64,000 nt of DNA. Source: Streptomyces shenzhenensis (GTDB lineage: Bacteria > Actinomycetota > Actinomycetes > Streptomycetales > Streptomycetaceae). The position numbers were made by a program, and so were the translations under genes. The stretch spans positions 186,001 to 250,000 of the forward strand of contig NZ_PENI01000003.1 of assembly GCF_003688995.1 (NCBI RefSeq). The letters run 5' to 3'. This document shows positions 42,210 through 52,558 of this stretch, piece by piece (position 1 is the first letter of the stretch; every line of letters starts with the position of its first letter). Below the pieces are notes generated by a model. The model did not search any database. It was not told the origin of the DNA and saw only the letters and a program-made list of their open reading frames with translations.

Positions 42210-43346
42210 ATGAGCGTCGGCACGAGCAGTGCGCGGGGAGGGCGGGACGTACGGCGGGTACCCGCGTTCCGGCACGGTGGTCTCGCCGGACTCGGCATCG
42301 ACCCCGACGAACTGCCCGACGGTCTCGTCGTCGCCGACGAACTCGGCGTCGTCGTCTGCTTCAACGCGGCGGCGGCCCGGATCACCGCCGTACGCCCCGA
42401 GGACGCCCTCGGCCGCCGCCTGGAGAAGGCCCTGCCATTAGAGGACCTGGAGGGGCGCCGCTGGTGGCAGCTCACCGATCCCTACGGCGGGCTCGCCATC
42501 CGGGTGCGCCAGCCCGAGCGCAATCTGCTGCTGCCCGGCGGCCGGGAGGTCCTGGTCTCGGCGCGCTACGTGCGCGCGGAGCCCACCGGCCCGGTCCGCC
42601 GCGTCGTCGTCTCGCTGCGCGACACCGAGGCCAGACGCCGCACCGAGCGCAGCCACGCCGAACTGATCGCCACCGTCGCCCACGAGCTGCGCTCGCCGCT
42701 CACCTCCGTGAAGGGCTTCACCGCCACCCTGCTCGCCAAGTGGGAGCGGTTCACCGACGACCAGAAGCGGCTGATGCTGGAGACCGTCGACGCGGACGCC
42801 AACCGCGTCACCCGGCTGATCGCCGAACTGCTCGACATCTCCCGCATCGACTCCGGACGCCTGGAGCTGCGCCGCCAGCCCGTCGACATGGGGGCGGCCG
42901 TGGGACGGCACATCCAGGCGTACGTCGCAGCCGGGCAGCCCGCCGACCGGTTCCTGCTGCGCATCGAGCAGCCGCTGCCCGCCCTGTGGGCCGACCCCGA
43001 CAAGGTCGACCAGGTGCTCAGCAACCTCATCGAAAATGCCGTGCGGCACGGCGAGGGAACCGTCACCATTGATGTCACGCCCGCCGCGTCCCCGCGCGAA
43101 GGAGAGGACGCCGGCACATCGGTCACGGTGAGTGACGAGGGCGCCGGCATCCCGGAGGAGTCCATGAACCGCGTCTTCACCCGCTTCTGGCGGGGCAGCA
43201 AGCGCGGCGGGACCGGCCTGGGACTGTACATCGTCAAGGGCATCGTCGAGGTGCACGGCGGCACCATCACGGTCGGCCGGGCCCCGGGCGGCGGCGCGGA
43301 GTTCCGATTTACCCTGCCCGTGGGCACCCCGGCACACCTGCTGTAG
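42210..43346 (+). CDS. PAS-domain sensor histidine kinase
   Basis: A 378-residue soluble kinase: PAS domain (residues ~25-130, [27 protein letters not shown] quoted in part), HisKA with the phospho-acceptor in [17 protein letters not shown] (~residue 155), and HATPase with N box [10 protein letters not shown]1 DEGAGIP and G2 [10 protein letters not shown]. There are no membrane spans, so it senses a cytoplasmic cue. ATG 42210 follows GAGAGGTGGAG. No response regulator is adjacent, making it an orphan kinase; the neighbouring gene is pheS. Confidence 0.93.
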   Translation: MSVGTSSARGGRDVRRVPAFRHGGLAGLGIDPDELPDGLVVADELGVVVCFNAAAARITAVRPEDALGRRLEKALPLEDLEGRRWWQLTDPYGGLAIRVRQPERNLLLPGGREVLVSARYVRAEPTGPVRRVVVSLRDTEARRRTERSHAELIATVAHELRSPLTSVKGFTATLLAKWERFTDDQKRLMLETVDADANRVTRLIAELLDISRIDSGRLELRRQPVDMGAAVGRHIQAYVAAGQPADRFLLRIEQPLPALWADPDKVDQVLSNLIENAVRHGEGTVTIDVTPAASPREGEDAGTSVTVSDEGAGIPEESMNRVFTRFWRGSKRGGTGLGLYIVKGIVEVHGGTITVGRAPGGGAEFRFTLPVGTPAHLL

Positions 43347-43491
43347 ACCGCCGGGGACCCGCGGGCGCATGCGTATCCCCCCAGCCCCGTTAGACTCGGC
43401 CTTTGGCACCTTTGCGTCCAGATCCGTGGACAGAACGTCCGAGACCGGAGACGGGGCACGTCAGCCAGCCCAATCGGAAGCACGGGAAGAG

Positions 43492-44616
43492 ATGTCCGCA
43501 CCCAATAAGTCGTACGACCCGGTCGAGGTCGAGACGTTGAAACCGGAAGAGATCGAGCGCATGCGGGACGAGGCGCTCGCCGCCTTCGCCGCCGCGGACT
43601 CCCTCGACGCGCTCCACGAGGCCAAGGTCGCCCACACCGGCCCCGCCTCGCCGCTGGCCCTCGCCAACCGCGAGATCGGCGCCCTGCCCCCGCAGGCCAA
43701 GGCCGAGGCCGGCAAGCGGGTCGGCCAGGCCCGCGGCGCCGTGAACAAGGCGCTCGGCGGCCGCCAGGGCGAGCTGGAGGCCGAGCGCGACGCCCGCGTC
43801 CTGGTCGAGGAGTCGGTCGACGTCACGCTGCCGTACGACCGCGTACCGGCCGGCGCCCGGCACCCGCTGACCACGATGATGGAGCGGGTCTCGGACGTCT
43901 TCGTGTCCATGGGCTACGAGATCGCCGAGGGCCCCGAGGCCGAGGCGGAGTGGTTCAACTTCGACGCGCTGAACTTCACCCCGGACCACCCGGCCCGGCA
44001 GATGCAGGACACGTTCTTCGTCCAGGGCCCGGCGGGCGACGACGCCGAGTCCGGTGTGATCCTGCGCACCCACACCTCGCCGGTCCAGGTCCGCGCCCTG
44101 CTCGACCGTGAGCTGCCCGTCTACATCGTCTGCCCCGGCCGGGTGTACCGCACCGACGAGCTGGACGCCACGCACACCCCGGTCTTCCACCAGATCGAGC
44201 TGCTGGCCGTGGACGAGGGCCTGACCATGGCCGACCTCAAGGGGACCCTGGACCACATGGTCCGCTCCCTCTTCGGCGCGGACATGAAGACCCGGCTGCG
44301 GCCGAACTACTTCCCCTTCACCGAGCCGTCCGCCGAGATGGACATGCTCTGCTACGTGTGCAAGGGCGAGTCCGTCGGCAACCCCGACCGGCCCTGCCGC
44401 ACCTGTTCCAGCGAGGGCTGGATCGAGCTGGGCGGCTGCGGCATGGTCAACCCGCGGGTGCTCACCGCCTGCGGTGTCGACCCCGAGAAGTACAGCGGAT
44501 TCGCCTTCGGGTTCGGCATCGAGCGGATGCTGATGTTCCGCCACAACGTCGAAGACATGCGAGACATGGTCGAGGGTGACGTCCGGTTCACCCGGCCGTT
44601 CGGGATGGAGATCTGA
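43492..44616 (+). CDS. pheS: Phenylalanyl-tRNA synthetase alpha subunit
   Basis: A 374-residue class II aaRS catalytic subunit that charges tRNA-Phe in an alpha2beta2 enzyme. The N-terminal coiled coil spans residues ~15-90; class II motifs follow, with [10 protein letters not shown], the ...[10 protein letters not shown] segment, the F-H-Q motif [10 protein letters not shown] and motif 3 [13 protein letters not shown] 43492 has a weak AAGAG upstream; a TAGACT about 100 bp upstream is a possible -10. The stop shares one base with the pheT start. Confidence 0.96.
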   Translation: MSAPNKSYDPVEVETLKPEEIERMRDEALAAFAAADSLDALHEAKVAHTGPASPLALANREIGALPPQAKAEAGKRVGQARGAVNKALGGRQGELEAERDARVLVEESVDVTLPYDRVPAGARHPLTTMMERVSDVFVSMGYEIAEGPEAEAEWFNFDALNFTPDHPARQMQDTFFVQGPAGDDAESGVILRTHTSPVQVRALLDRELPVYIVCPGRVYRTDELDATHTPVFHQIELLAVDEGLTMADLKGTLDHMVRSLFGADMKTRLRPNYFPFTEPSAEMDMLCYVCKGESVGNPDRPCRTCSSEGWIELGGCGMVNPRVLTACGVDPEKYSGFAFGFGIERMLMFRHNVEDMRDMVEGDVRFTRPFGMEI

Positions 44617-47159
44617 TGCGGATCCCGCTTTCTTGGCTGCGGGAGTACGTCGACCTGCCGGCGACGGAGACCGGGCGCGACGTCCAGGACAAGCTGATCT
44701 CGGTCGGCCTAGAGGTCGAGACCGTCGAGCAGCTCGGCGCCGACCTCAAGGGGCCGCTCGTCGTCGGCCAGGTGCTGACCATCGAGGAGCTGGACGGCTT
44801 CAAGAAGCCGATCCGCTTCTGCACCGTCGACGTCGGCCGGGCCAACGGCACCGGCGAGCCCCAGGAGATCGTCTGCGGCGCGCGCAACTTCGAGGTCGGC
44901 GACAAGGTCGTCGTGGTCCTCCCGGGCGCCGTGCTGCCCGGCGGCTTCGCGATCTCCGCGCGCAAGACCTACGGCAAGGTCTCGCACGGCATGATCTGCT
45001 CCAGCGACGAGCTGGGCATGGGTGACGACGGCTCCAAGGGCATCATCGTGCTGACGCCGGAGCACGAGGTCGGCACGGACGCCATCGAGCTGCTCCAGCT
45101 GGTCGACGAGGTCCTCGACATCGCGGTGACGCCCGACCGCGGCTACTGCCTGTCCCTGCGCGGCGTCGCCCGCGAGACGGCGATCGCCTACGGCCTGCCG
45201 CTGCGCGACCCCGCGCTGCTCGACGTACCCGGCCCGAACGCCTTCGGGTACCCGGTCCAGGTCGCCGACCCGTTCGGCTGCGACCGGTTCACCGCCCGCA
45301 CCGTGACCGGCCTCGACCCCGAGGCCCGCTCCCCGATCTGGCTCCGCCGCCGCCTCCAGAAGGCCGGCATGCGCCCGATCTCGCTGGCCGTGGACATCAC
45401 CAACTACGTGATGCTGGAGCTGGGCCAGCCCCTGCACGCCTACGACCGGGCCCGCGTCCAGGGCACGATCGGCGTGCGCCGGGCCACGGCGGGTGAGAAG
45501 CTCACCACCCTCGACGGGGTGACCCGCACCCTCGACGCGGAGGACCTGGTCATCACCGACGACCGCGGTCCGATCGGCCTGGCCGGCGTCATGGGCGGCG
45601 CCACCACCGAGATCGACGACACCGACGGCACCACCACCGAGGTCGTCGTCGAGGCCGCCCACTTCGACGCGGTCTCCGTCGCGCGCACCGCCCGCCGGCA
45701 CAAGCTGTCCTCCGAGGCGTCCCGCCGCTTCGAGCGGGGCGTCGACCCGCGGGCCGCGTCCGCCGCGGCCCAGCGCACGGTCGACCTGCTCGTGCTGCTC
45801 GCGGGCGGCACCGCGGACGCCGGTGTCACCGAGGTCATCGCGCCGTCCGCGCCGCGCACCATCACCCTCCCGGCCGCCCACCCGGACCGGGTCGCGGGCG
45901 TCGACTACGGCCGGGAGACGGTCGTCCGCCGCCTCCAGGAGATCGGCTGCGACGTGTACGGGCAGGACGAGCTGATCGTCACCGTCCCGTCCTGGCGGTC
46001 CGACCTCACCGACCCGAACGACCTGGCGGAGGAGGTCATCCGCCTGGAGGGCTACGAGAACCTGCCCGCCACGCTGCCCAAGCCCCCGGCGGGCCTGGGC
46101 CTGACCGAGCGGCAGCGGCTGCACCGCCGGATCGGCCGCGCGCTGGCCGGCGCCGGCTATGTCGAGGCGCTGAACTACCCGTTCATCGGCGAGCAGATCC
46201 TCGACCAGCTCAACCTCGCGGCCGACGACCCGAACCGCCGGGTGGTCACGCTGGTCAACCCGCTCTCCGACGAGGAGCCCGCCCTCCGCACGACGCTGCT
46301 GCCTGGCCTGCTCGGCGCGCTGCGCCGCAACGACGGCCGCGGCTCGCACGACCTGGCGCTGTTCGAGACCGGGCTGGTCTTCCATCCCCGGGCTGCCGGC
46401 TCCGGCGAAGCGGGGGAGACCCCGGCGGCCGCGGAGCCGACGGCCGCCGTCCGGCTGCCCGTCGACCGGCGTCCCACCGACGCGGAGATCGCCGCGCTCA
46501 CCGAGGCGCTGCCCGAGCAGCCGCGGCACGCCGCCGTCGTCCTCGCGGGCGCCCGCGAGCAGACCGGCTGGTGGGGCACGGGCCGCCCGGCCGACTGGGC
46601 GGACGCGGTCGAGGCCGCGCGGCTGCTCGCCCGCGAGACCGGGACCGAACTGCTCGTCCGCAAGGGGCAGTACGGCCCCTGGCACCCCGGCCGCTGCGCC
46701 GAACTGGCGGTCGTCGTGGACGGCGCCGAGCAGGTCATCGGGTACGCCGGTGAGTTGCACCCCGGTGTTCTCAAGAAGCTCGGCCTGCCCCCGCGCACCT
46801 GTGCGATGGAGCTGAACCTGGACGTCCTGGAGCAGGCGGGTGCCGGACTCGTGACGAGCCCGCGCATCTCGACCTTCCCGGTGGCCACCCAGGACGTGGC
46901 CCTGGTCGTCGACGCGGGCGTGCCGAGCGCCGACGTCGAGGCCGCGCTGCGCGAGGGAGCGGGTGAACTCCTCGAGTCCATCCGGCTGTTCGACGTCTAC
47001 GAGAACGCCGAGCAGCTCGGGGCGGGCCGCAAGTCGCTGGCGTACGCGCTGCGTTTCCGCGCGGCGGACCGGACGCTGACGGTGGACGAGGCCTCGGCCG
47101 CCCGGGACGCGGCGGTCAACGTCGCGGGCGAGCGCATGGGGGCGGTGCTGCGGGGATAG
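44616..47159 (+). CDS. pheT: Phenylalanyl-tRNA synthetase beta subunit
   Basis: An 847-residue beta subunit, the normal size. Domains in order: EMAP/OB-type tRNA-binding domain (residues ~40-150), B3/B4 domain with the editing site region, B5 (DNA-binding-like) around residues ~400-480, the catalytic-like core with [16 protein letters not shown], and the C-terminal ferredoxin-fold anticodon-binding domain ([17 protein letters not shown], quoted in part). It overlaps pheS as TGATG, so translation is coupled. A weak hairpin follows at 47188-47212. Confidence 0.97.
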   Translation: MRIPLSWLREYVDLPATETGRDVQDKLISVGLEVETVEQLGADLKGPLVVGQVLTIEELDGFKKPIRFCTVDVGRANGTGEPQEIVCGARNFEVGDKVVVVLPGAVLPGGFAISARKTYGKVSHGMICSSDELGMGDDGSKGIIVLTPEHEVGTDAIELLQLVDEVLDIAVTPDRGYCLSLRGVARETAIAYGLPLRDPALLDVPGPNAFGYPVQVADPFGCDRFTARTVTGLDPEARSPIWLRRRLQKAGMRPISLAVDITNYVMLELGQPLHAYDRARVQGTIGVRRATAGEKLTTLDGVTRTLDAEDLVITDDRGPIGLAGVMGGATTEIDDTDGTTTEVVVEAAHFDAVSVARTARRHKLSSEASRRFERGVDPRAASAAAQRTVDLLVLLAGGTADAGVTEVIAPSAPRTITLPAAHPDRVAGVDYGRETVVRRLQEIGCDVYGQDELIVTVPSWRSDLTDPNDLAEEVIRLEGYENLPATLPKPPAGLGLTERQRLHRRIGRALAGAGYVEALNYPFIGEQILDQLNLAADDPNRRVVTLVNPLSDEEPALRTTLLPGLLGALRRNDGRGSHDLALFETGLVFHPRAAGSGEAGETPAAAEPTAAVRLPVDRRPTDAEIAALTEALPEQPRHAAVVLAGAREQTGWWGTGRPADWADAVEAARLLARETGTELLVRKGQYGPWHPGRCAELAVVVDGAEQVIGYAGELHPGVLKKLGLPPRTCAMELNLDVLEQAGAGLVTSPRISTFPVATQDVALVVDAGVPSADVEAALREGAGELLESIRLFDVYENAEQLGAGRKSLAYALRFRAADRTLTVDEASAARDAAVNVAGERMGAVLRG

Positions 47160-47187
47160 GCGCTCCTGCCTGCATAAATGCGGGCAA

Positions 47188-47212
47188 CCCGAAGCGAGAT
47201 CACTCATTCGGG
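47188..47212 (+). terminator. Possible pheST terminator
   Basis: CCCGAA and TTCGGG form a 6-bp stem with a 13-base loop, 29 bp after the pheT stop. No T-run; weak. Confidence 0.35.
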
Positions 47213-47321
47213 TGGCAACAGCCGATGATCTGGCCCTTCCGGGCCATGCCGTCGACAGAATCGGACCGGCCTTTCGGGGTCGGTCCGTCCGCGCTGTCAG
47301 GGCTTCCATGGGGGCATCGGC

Positions 47322-48548
47322 ATGATCCGTATCAAGGCGCGGGCACCCACGCGGCGGTCCGCGGCCGGGCCGGTGCGGCGCGGTGTGCGCCGCGCCCGCA
47401 CCCTGGCCCTGCCCACGCTCTGGGGCGGCGCGGCCATCCTGTACAAGCTGGCCTGCCCGCTCGCCCGGCAGAACGGGATCGGCGCGCGGATCGTCACCTG
47501 CGCCGTGTTCTTCGCGGTCGGCACCGGCCTCATCGTCCATGTCCGCCAGGCCCTGCTGCGTGAGCTGCGGCAGGCCCGCCGGGTCGCGGGCGCCGCGCAG
47601 AGCGTGCTGCTGCGGCCTCCGCCGGCCCGCCTCGACGGCCTCCGTGTCGCCGCCGGTCAGCTCTCCGCCGACCGCGGCGCGGCCATCGGCGGCGATCTGT
47701 ACGAGGCGATCGCCACCGAGCACGGCGTCCGGGTGGTGATGGGGGACGTGCGCGGCCACGGTCTCGCCGCGCTGGCCACCGTCGCGGCCGTCCTCGGCAG
47801 TTTCCGCGAGGCCGTCCACGACGAGCCCGAACTCGGCTGTGTGCTGCACCGGCTGGACAGGGCCCTGGACCGGCATCTGCGCGAGCGGGCCCACGCCGAG
47901 CATCCCTGGGCCGGCCAGGATCCCGACACCCCGGTGGCCGAGGAGTTCGTCACGGTGCTCCTCCTGGAGATCCGCCGGGACGGCGAACTCCGCGCGCTCA
48001 ACTGCGGCCACCCGTGGCCGTATCTGCTCAGCGGCCACGGCGTCGAGCCGCTCACCCGCGCCGAACCCCTGCCGCCGCTCGGCCCGTTCCCGCTGCCGCG
48101 CGAGGTGGACCCCGTGGTCTGCGGTCATCTGCTCACCGGCGATTCCCTGGTCCTGTACACGGACGGGGCGGAGGACGCGCGGGACGCGCGGGGCCGCTTC
48201 TTCTCGCTGCCGGGAGTCCTCACGGAAGCGGCCCGCGCCGACCCGGTCTCCCCGCAGACGGTCCTGCGCACGGTCCTCACCTCCCTGCTCCGCCACACCG
48301 CCGGCACCCCGACGGACGACATCGCCCTGCTGATCCTCCGGAACGAAGGGGGGAGGGCGCAGCGCGGCGCGCCCTCCAAGAGTGCGGGGAACGGCGCCGC
48401 CGGCTGCCCGCAACCCGCGGCCGACGACGGGCATGTGACGACGGGTCCCAGGCCGCACGGCCGAGCCGCCGGCCAGGCCACCGCACTGTACGAGGGGGAG
48501 GCGGTGGCCCGGCCGGCCTCTTGCGAGGCATTTCAGTCAACCGACTGA
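47322..48548 (+). CDS. Membrane-associated PP2C/SpoIIE-type phosphatase
   Basis: A 408-residue protein. Two hydrophobic stretches near the N-terminus (about residues 28-45 and 52-72) precede a PPM/SpoIIE Ser/Thr phosphatase domain with AIGGDLYEAI, MGDVRGHGL (metal Asp), FVTVLLLEI, NCGHPWPYL and YTDGAEDARD. The C-terminal ~80 residues are low-complexity. Such proteins usually act on anti-anti-sigma factors in stress or development. ATG 47322; 162 bp after pheT, so probably its own promoter. Confidence 0.9.
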   Translation: MIRIKARAPTRRSAAGPVRRGVRRARTLALPTLWGGAAILYKLACPLARQNGIGARIVTCAVFFAVGTGLIVHVRQALLRELRQARRVAGAAQSVLLRPPPARLDGLRVAAGQLSADRGAAIGGDLYEAIATEHGVRVVMGDVRGHGLAALATVAAVLGSFREAVHDEPELGCVLHRLDRALDRHLRERAHAEHPWAGQDPDTPVAEEFVTVLLLEIRRDGELRALNCGHPWPYLLSGHGVEPLTRAEPLPPLGPFPLPREVDPVVCGHLLTGDSLVLYTDGAEDARDARGRFFSLPGVLTEAARADPVSPQTVLRTVLTSLLRHTAGTPTDDIALLILRNEGGRAQRGAPSKSAGNGAAGCPQPAADDGHVTTGPRPHGRAAGQATALYEGEAVARPASCEAFQSTD

Positions 48549-48657
48549 ACACGCTGCGCGACAGTGCGCGTACCGCCCGGATGCGCGTACTCCGTTCACA
48601 CCCCGTGTGAACCCGTACGCACTACGCTGACGACACCAGGCCACCCGGGGGGCATCC

Positions 48658-49998
48658 ATGCAGCCCAACACTCTGCTCGACGCGATCCTGGACGAGGCCG
48701 GCATCTCGCACGCCGGTCTTGCCGCCCATGTCAATCAGACGGGCCGGGCGCGGGGCCTCGCGCTCCGTTATGAACACACCGCCGTCGCCCGGTGGTTGAA
48801 AGGCCAGCGGCCCCGCGGCCAGGTGCCCGACCTGATCTGCGAGGTGCTCGCCGCCCGGCTGCACCGGCCCGTCACGCTCGACGACATCGGCCTCGGTGTC
48901 CCGGGCGAGCCCGCCACTGCGCACGGCACCTCGCTGTCCGGCTTCGTCGAGCGCGCCACCGCGCTGTGGCGCTCCGACGAGCAGCAGCGCCCGCATGTGC
49001 TCGGCGCGCCCGCCGTCACCGGCACGCCGGCCGTGATGCCCGTGTGGGAGTGGGAGAACCCGCCCGAGGACGTGGACGTCTCGCGTGGCGGCAGCCACCG
49101 GGTCACCTCGGGCGACATCGAGATGCTGCGTGTCGCCCGCGCGCACTACGAGCAGATGTACCGCAAGGCCGGCGGCATCGCGACCCGCACCCGTGTCGTC
49201 GGCTTCCTGAACGCCGAGGCGGCCCCGCTGCTGCGGGGCGGCTACGCCGACGCCACCGGCCGTCAAGTGCACCGGGCCACCGGCGGGTTGGTGGCGATCG
49301 CGGGCATCTGCGCCTACGACTCCGACGCGCACGGACTCGCCCAGCGCTACTTCCACCAGGCGCTCAGGCTGGCGAAGGCCAGCGGGGACCGGGGACTCGG
49401 GGCGTATGTCATCGCGCTGCTGGTCAACCAGGCGCTGTTCACGCGGGAGTACCGGCAGGCGGTCGCCTTCGCCGAGGCCGCGCTGCGCGCCGCGGGCAAG
49501 CACATCACCCCGGCCCTCGCCTCGGATCTGTACGCGATGCAGGCCAAGGCGTACGCCCACCTCGGCGACGGCACGAGCGCCCTGTCCTGCATCCGGCGGG
49601 CCGAGACGGCCGCCGAACGCATCCGCCGCGGATACGAACCCGACGAGACCGGCTATGTCCAGCCGGGGCTCGTCAATGTCCAGGTGGCCGAGGCGCTGCT
49701 CAGCCTGGGCGAGTTGGCGGCGGCCCGGGAGCACGCCGCGGCGGCCGTGGGCAACCCGGCCCACGACCGGGGCCGGGTGCACCGGCTGGCCATGCTCAGC
49801 ACCATCGAACTCCGTCAGGGCAACGCGGACACCGCGGTGGCCACGGCGGTGCAGATGGCCGAGCAGGCCCGCGGCATGGAGTCCCAGCGGCTGCGCGACC
49901 GACTGCGCGCGGTGCGCGAGCACCTGGCGCGCAGCGGCTGCGCCGGAACCGCCGAGGCCGCCGAACTCATCGACGGGGCGCTGCGCGTCCCGTTGTAG
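48658..49998 (+). CDS. Streptomyces TPR-containing regulatory protein (NsdA-like)
   Basis: A 446-residue protein with an N-terminal HTH-like part (TLLDAILDEAGISHAGLAAHV...YEHTAVARWLKGQRPRG) and a C-terminal array of tetratricopeptide-like helices (LAQRYFHQALRLAKASGDRGLG, LYAMQAKAYAHLGD, ...). This matches the streptomycete family that includes the negative regulator NsdA. It probably links DNA binding to protein-protein contacts in developmental control. ATG 48658 has GGGGGG upstream. Confidence 0.8.
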   Translation: MQPNTLLDAILDEAGISHAGLAAHVNQTGRARGLALRYEHTAVARWLKGQRPRGQVPDLICEVLAARLHRPVTLDDIGLGVPGEPATAHGTSLSGFVERATALWRSDEQQRPHVLGAPAVTGTPAVMPVWEWENPPEDVDVSRGGSHRVTSGDIEMLRVARAHYEQMYRKAGGIATRTRVVGFLNAEAAPLLRGGYADATGRQVHRATGGLVAIAGICAYDSDAHGLAQRYFHQALRLAKASGDRGLGAYVIALLVNQALFTREYRQAVAFAEAALRAAGKHITPALASDLYAMQAKAYAHLGDGTSALSCIRRAETAAERIRRGYEPDETGYVQPGLVNVQVAEALLSLGELAAAREHAAAAVGNPAHDRGRVHRLAMLSTIELRQGNADTAVATAVQMAEQARGMESQRLRDRLRAVREHLARSGCAGTAEAAELIDGALRVPL

Positions 49999-50055
49999 GC
50001 CAGTCCAAGCCACTGCTGCGATATTGCCACCTACTCGGCGGAAGGTGGCAGAACC

Positions 50056-50589
50056 GTGCAGTGGACGAAACAGAACGAACAAACTGTGTATGCAAATCGC
50101 TGGTTCAGCGTCAATCTCGCAGATGTCGAGCTGCCGGACGGCCGGCACCTGGACCACTTTCTGATCCGGCTGCGGCCCGTGGCCGTGGCGACGGTGGTGA
50201 ACGAGGCCAACGAGGTACTCCTGCTGTGGCGCCACCGGTTCATCACGGACAGCTGGGGGTGGGAACTCGCGGCGGGCGTCGTGGAGGACGGCGAGGACAT
50301 CGCCCGCGCGGCTGCCAGGGAACTGGAGGAGGAGACCGGCTGGCGGCCGGGACCCCTGCACCATCTCATGAGCGTGGAGCCGTCCAACGGCCTCACCGAC
50401 GCGCGCCATCACATCTACTGGGCCGACGAGGGCGAGTACATCGGACACCCCGTGGACGACTTCGAGTCGGACCGGCGGGAATGGGTCCCCCTCAAGCTCG
50501 TCCCCGACATGGTCGCCCGCGGCGAGGTCCCGGCCGCCAACATGGCCGCCGCGTTACTCCTGCTGCACCACCTCAGGCTCGCGGGCTAG
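50056..50589 (+). CDS. NUDIX hydrolase
   Basis: A 177-residue NUDIX protein. The NUDIX box is complete (GVVEDGEDIARAAARELEEE then TGW; pattern Gx5Ex7REUxEExGU) at residues ~75-97. The overall order (VANRWFSVNLADVELPDG, quoted in part) resembles ADP-ribose pyrophosphatases. GTG 50056 is used. It follows the TPR regulator by 57 bp and may share its transcript. It marks the right end of the core block before the accessory island. Confidence 0.9.
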   Translation: MQWTKQNEQTVYANRWFSVNLADVELPDGRHLDHFLIRLRPVAVATVVNEANEVLLLWRHRFITDSWGWELAAGVVEDGEDIARAAARELEEETGWRPGPLHHLMSVEPSNGLTDARHHIYWADEGEYIGHPVDDFESDRREWVPLKLVPDMVARGEVPAANMAAALLLLHHLRLAG

Positions 50590-50601
50590 GCGCTCCGCCG
50601 C

Positions 50602-50859
50602 TCAGCGGGCCAGCACCTGCCAGACCGTCACGACGAGCGCTCCCAGGGAGATGAGCGCGGCGACCGAGGGCAGCGGCCAGCGCGCGTGTTCCAGCGAGGT
50701 CATACGGGTGTTCAGTTCGTCCAGCTCCTTGGCGGTCTCCTTGGTGCGATGACTGAGCAACGCCAGACCTCCCTCGACACGGGCGTAGGCCACGTCGAGG
50801 CGGCGCCGTAACTCTGCGAGTTCTCCAGGGACCACGGGATGCTTCGGATCGGCGGTCAC
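50602..50859 (-). CDS. Small coiled-coil and membrane-tail protein, phage or element-like
   Basis: 85 residues: a charged helix of heptad character (ELAELRRRLDVAYARVEGGL, then RTKETAKELDELNTRMTSLE) and one C-terminal span (LPSVAALISLGALVVTVWQVL). GTG 50859 has AAGGAG eight bases upstream. Proteins of this build (coiled coil plus tail anchor) are common in phages and integrative elements of actinobacteria, but no family can be named. It is the first gene of the accessory island. Confidence 0.7.
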   Translation of the reverse strand: MTADPKHPVVPGELAELRRRLDVAYARVEGGLALLSHRTKETAKELDELNTRMTSLEHARWPLPSVAALISLGALVVTVWQVLAR

Positions 50860-51000
50860 GGGTCCACTCCTTTCCGTAGTCGAACGTGGGGGTTGCACAT
50901 CCTTTGCATGCGCATGAGGAGTCAACTCGCCTGGTGGGCACGTGGGGAGCGTGTGCGACGGGCATATGCGGGTCCGGTGCGCACACGGTGTGTGAAACGG

Positions 51001-51034
51001 ACGGGCCCGGCACCGCATCCGGTGCCGGGCCCGT
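51001..51034. terminator. Very strong GC hairpin
   Basis: A perfect 15-bp stem (ACGGGCCCGGCACCG and complement) with a CATC loop. It separates the methyltransferase remnant from the 85-residue gene and would stop transcription from either side. Confidence 0.75.
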
Positions 51035-51305
51035 GTCATGTCGCTCCGGGTAATCAGCCGGATGAGCTCCAGCTCTGCCCACAGCCGTCGCGGGCCGCTC
51101 TCGTGCACGACCGGGGAGTCGAGGTGGGCGTAGTCGCCGCCGTCGGGGGTCTTGTCCGCGGTGAGGATCAGCCCGGTGCCGGCGATCGTGGTCACGAGCC
51201 GGCCACCCGGCCGCAGTGCCCGCAACTAGGAGGCCAGGACGGGCCGCACGGACACGGTGGACACGATCCGGTCGTACTCGCCGGGCAGCGGCCCCGAGCT
51301 GGAGT
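51035..51305 (-). pseudogene. Fragment of a methyltransferase related to ATP-grasp RiPP maturation systems
   Basis: Leftward translation gives GPLPGEYDRIVSTVSVRPVL-A-S, a TAG stop at 51228-51226, then LRALRPGGRLVTT and IAGTGLILTADKTPDGG, and finally VVHESGPRRLWAELE. These segments match the C-terminal half of the protein-isoaspartate-methyltransferase-like enzymes found with ATP-grasp peptide maturases in Streptomyces; the usual Trp at the stop position (TGG) has become TAG and a piece after DGG is missing. The N-terminal half and the rest of the cluster are absent. Family recall only; a search would settle it. Confidence 0.6.
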
Positions 51306-51310
51306 GTGGT

Positions 51311-51640
51311 TCAGCTGCTGGCGGTCAGGGTCCGCAGTCGGTCCAAGGTCTCGTGGATGACTTCTTGCAAGCCTTGCTCCTCGGTGGTGCCGACCCATCG
51401 CGAGAAGGCGACGCGGAACACGACAATGCTCGTCTCGGCGGCCAGACTGGCCTCGAAGTCGCCGATGCCTCGCTGTCGCAACCTGTCGGCCAGGGCGGCC
51501 GACATGGATGCGAGCTTGATCAACTCGCGTTCGCGGAGATCGGCGTTGGCCATGATCACGCTCTGCCGCATCCGCGCGAGCTCACGGTCGCCTATGTCCG
51601 CCACCATCGTCTGCTCGAAACCGCGCTCCAGATAAGCGCA
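51311..51640 (-). pseudogene. Truncated TetR-family regulator
   Basis: The C-terminal ligand domain is intact (ANADLRERELIKLASMSAAL, RVAFSRWVGTTEEQGLQEVI) and ends in ...RTLTASS. At the N-terminus only AYLERGFEQTMVADI of the HTH remains, joined straight to GDRELARMRQ; the recognition helix, the following helix and the start codon are missing. It therefore cannot bind DNA normally. It is divergent from the broken oxidoreductase at 51642, its expected original partner. Confidence 0.7.
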
Positions 51641-51641
51641 T

Positions 51642-52558
51642 CCAGTACCGTACGGCGGTCCGGAGGTCATGCGGCTGGAGGAGTTCGAGCCGGCTCGTCC
51701 GCGTTCCGGCGAGGTGCTGGTCCGCGTGCGGGCCGCGGCGGCCAATCCGATGGACGGGGGGATCCGTAGCGGGCCATGAAGGTGGTGACGGGGCGGACGT
51801 TCCCGCGCGGGTTGGGCCACGACTTCGCGGGCGTCGTCGAGGCTGTCGGCCCGGGCGTCTCCCGCCTCGTCGTCGGCGACGAAGTGCTCGGCGAGGCATC
51901 GATCAAGGCGTCGGGTGCCTTCGCCGAGATGGTCCTCGCCGAGGAGAAGGGGGTTGTGAAGAAGCCCTCGAACCTCTCCTACGAGGAGGCCGCCGCCCTC
52001 CCGACCGTGGGGCTCACCGCCTTTCAGGCCATGGCCAAGAAGGGGAAGCTGCAATCCGGACAAGTCGTTTTCATCCACGGGTGCCTTGGCGGAGTGGGCC
52101 GATCCGCCGTTCAGATCGCCTTGGCGCGTGGTGCCTCGGTGGGAGGCAGCTGCCGCGCTACCGCTGCGCAGGACGCTCACGACCTCGGTATCGACCCGAT
52201 CGTCGAGTTCGACTTCGACCCGACGGTGCTCAGCAGGCGATTCGACCTCGTCCTCGACACTGCCGACACGCTCCCGATCGATGCAGCGAAGAAGATGCTG
52301 AAGCCGGGCGGACGCATCATCAGCATTCACCCCACACCCGCGAACATCGCGAGGAGTGCGCTGCCGGGCCCGTGCAGCGTCTTGATCGCGAGGCCCGTGA
52401 CGGGGGACCTGGAGGAGGTCGCGCGCGCCGCTGGACGGGGCACACTGCGCGTGCCGATCGTCCGCACGGTGCCACTCACGGAAGCAATCGCTGCACTCAC
52501 AGAGCACGAACGCAACGGCACGCCCAAGGGCGGCAAGCTCATCATCACGACCGAATGA
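51642..52558 (+). pseudogene. Zinc-free quinone oxidoreductase-like alcohol dehydrogenase, frameshifted
   Basis: The main frame from ATG 51776 encodes ~260 residues of an MDR-family oxidoreductase: GHDFAGVVEAVGPGVSRLVVGD, LPTVGLTAFQAM, the NADP-type VFIHGCLGGVGRSAVQIA (normally G-A-A-G/GGVG) and GKLIITTE at the end. The missing N-terminus is present upstream in another frame (YGGPEVMRLEEFEPARPRSG, ...AANPMDGGIRSG), running into TGA at 51777. One lost base at ~51774 explains it. Upstream of YGGPEV no start is found, so the first codons were deleted with the TetR promoter region. A shortened protein from 51776 may still be made. Confidence 0.7.

Noticed and set aside
43347..43491. Possible attenuator or T-box before pheS
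   Set aside because: No Phe-rich leader peptide, terminator hairpin with T-run or T-box core was seen; only weak local pairing.
47165..47185. GCATAAATGC after pheT resembling an ARG box
   Set aside because: Only one short half-palindrome, and no arginine gene is adjacent; the hit is likely chance in a small AT-rich patch.
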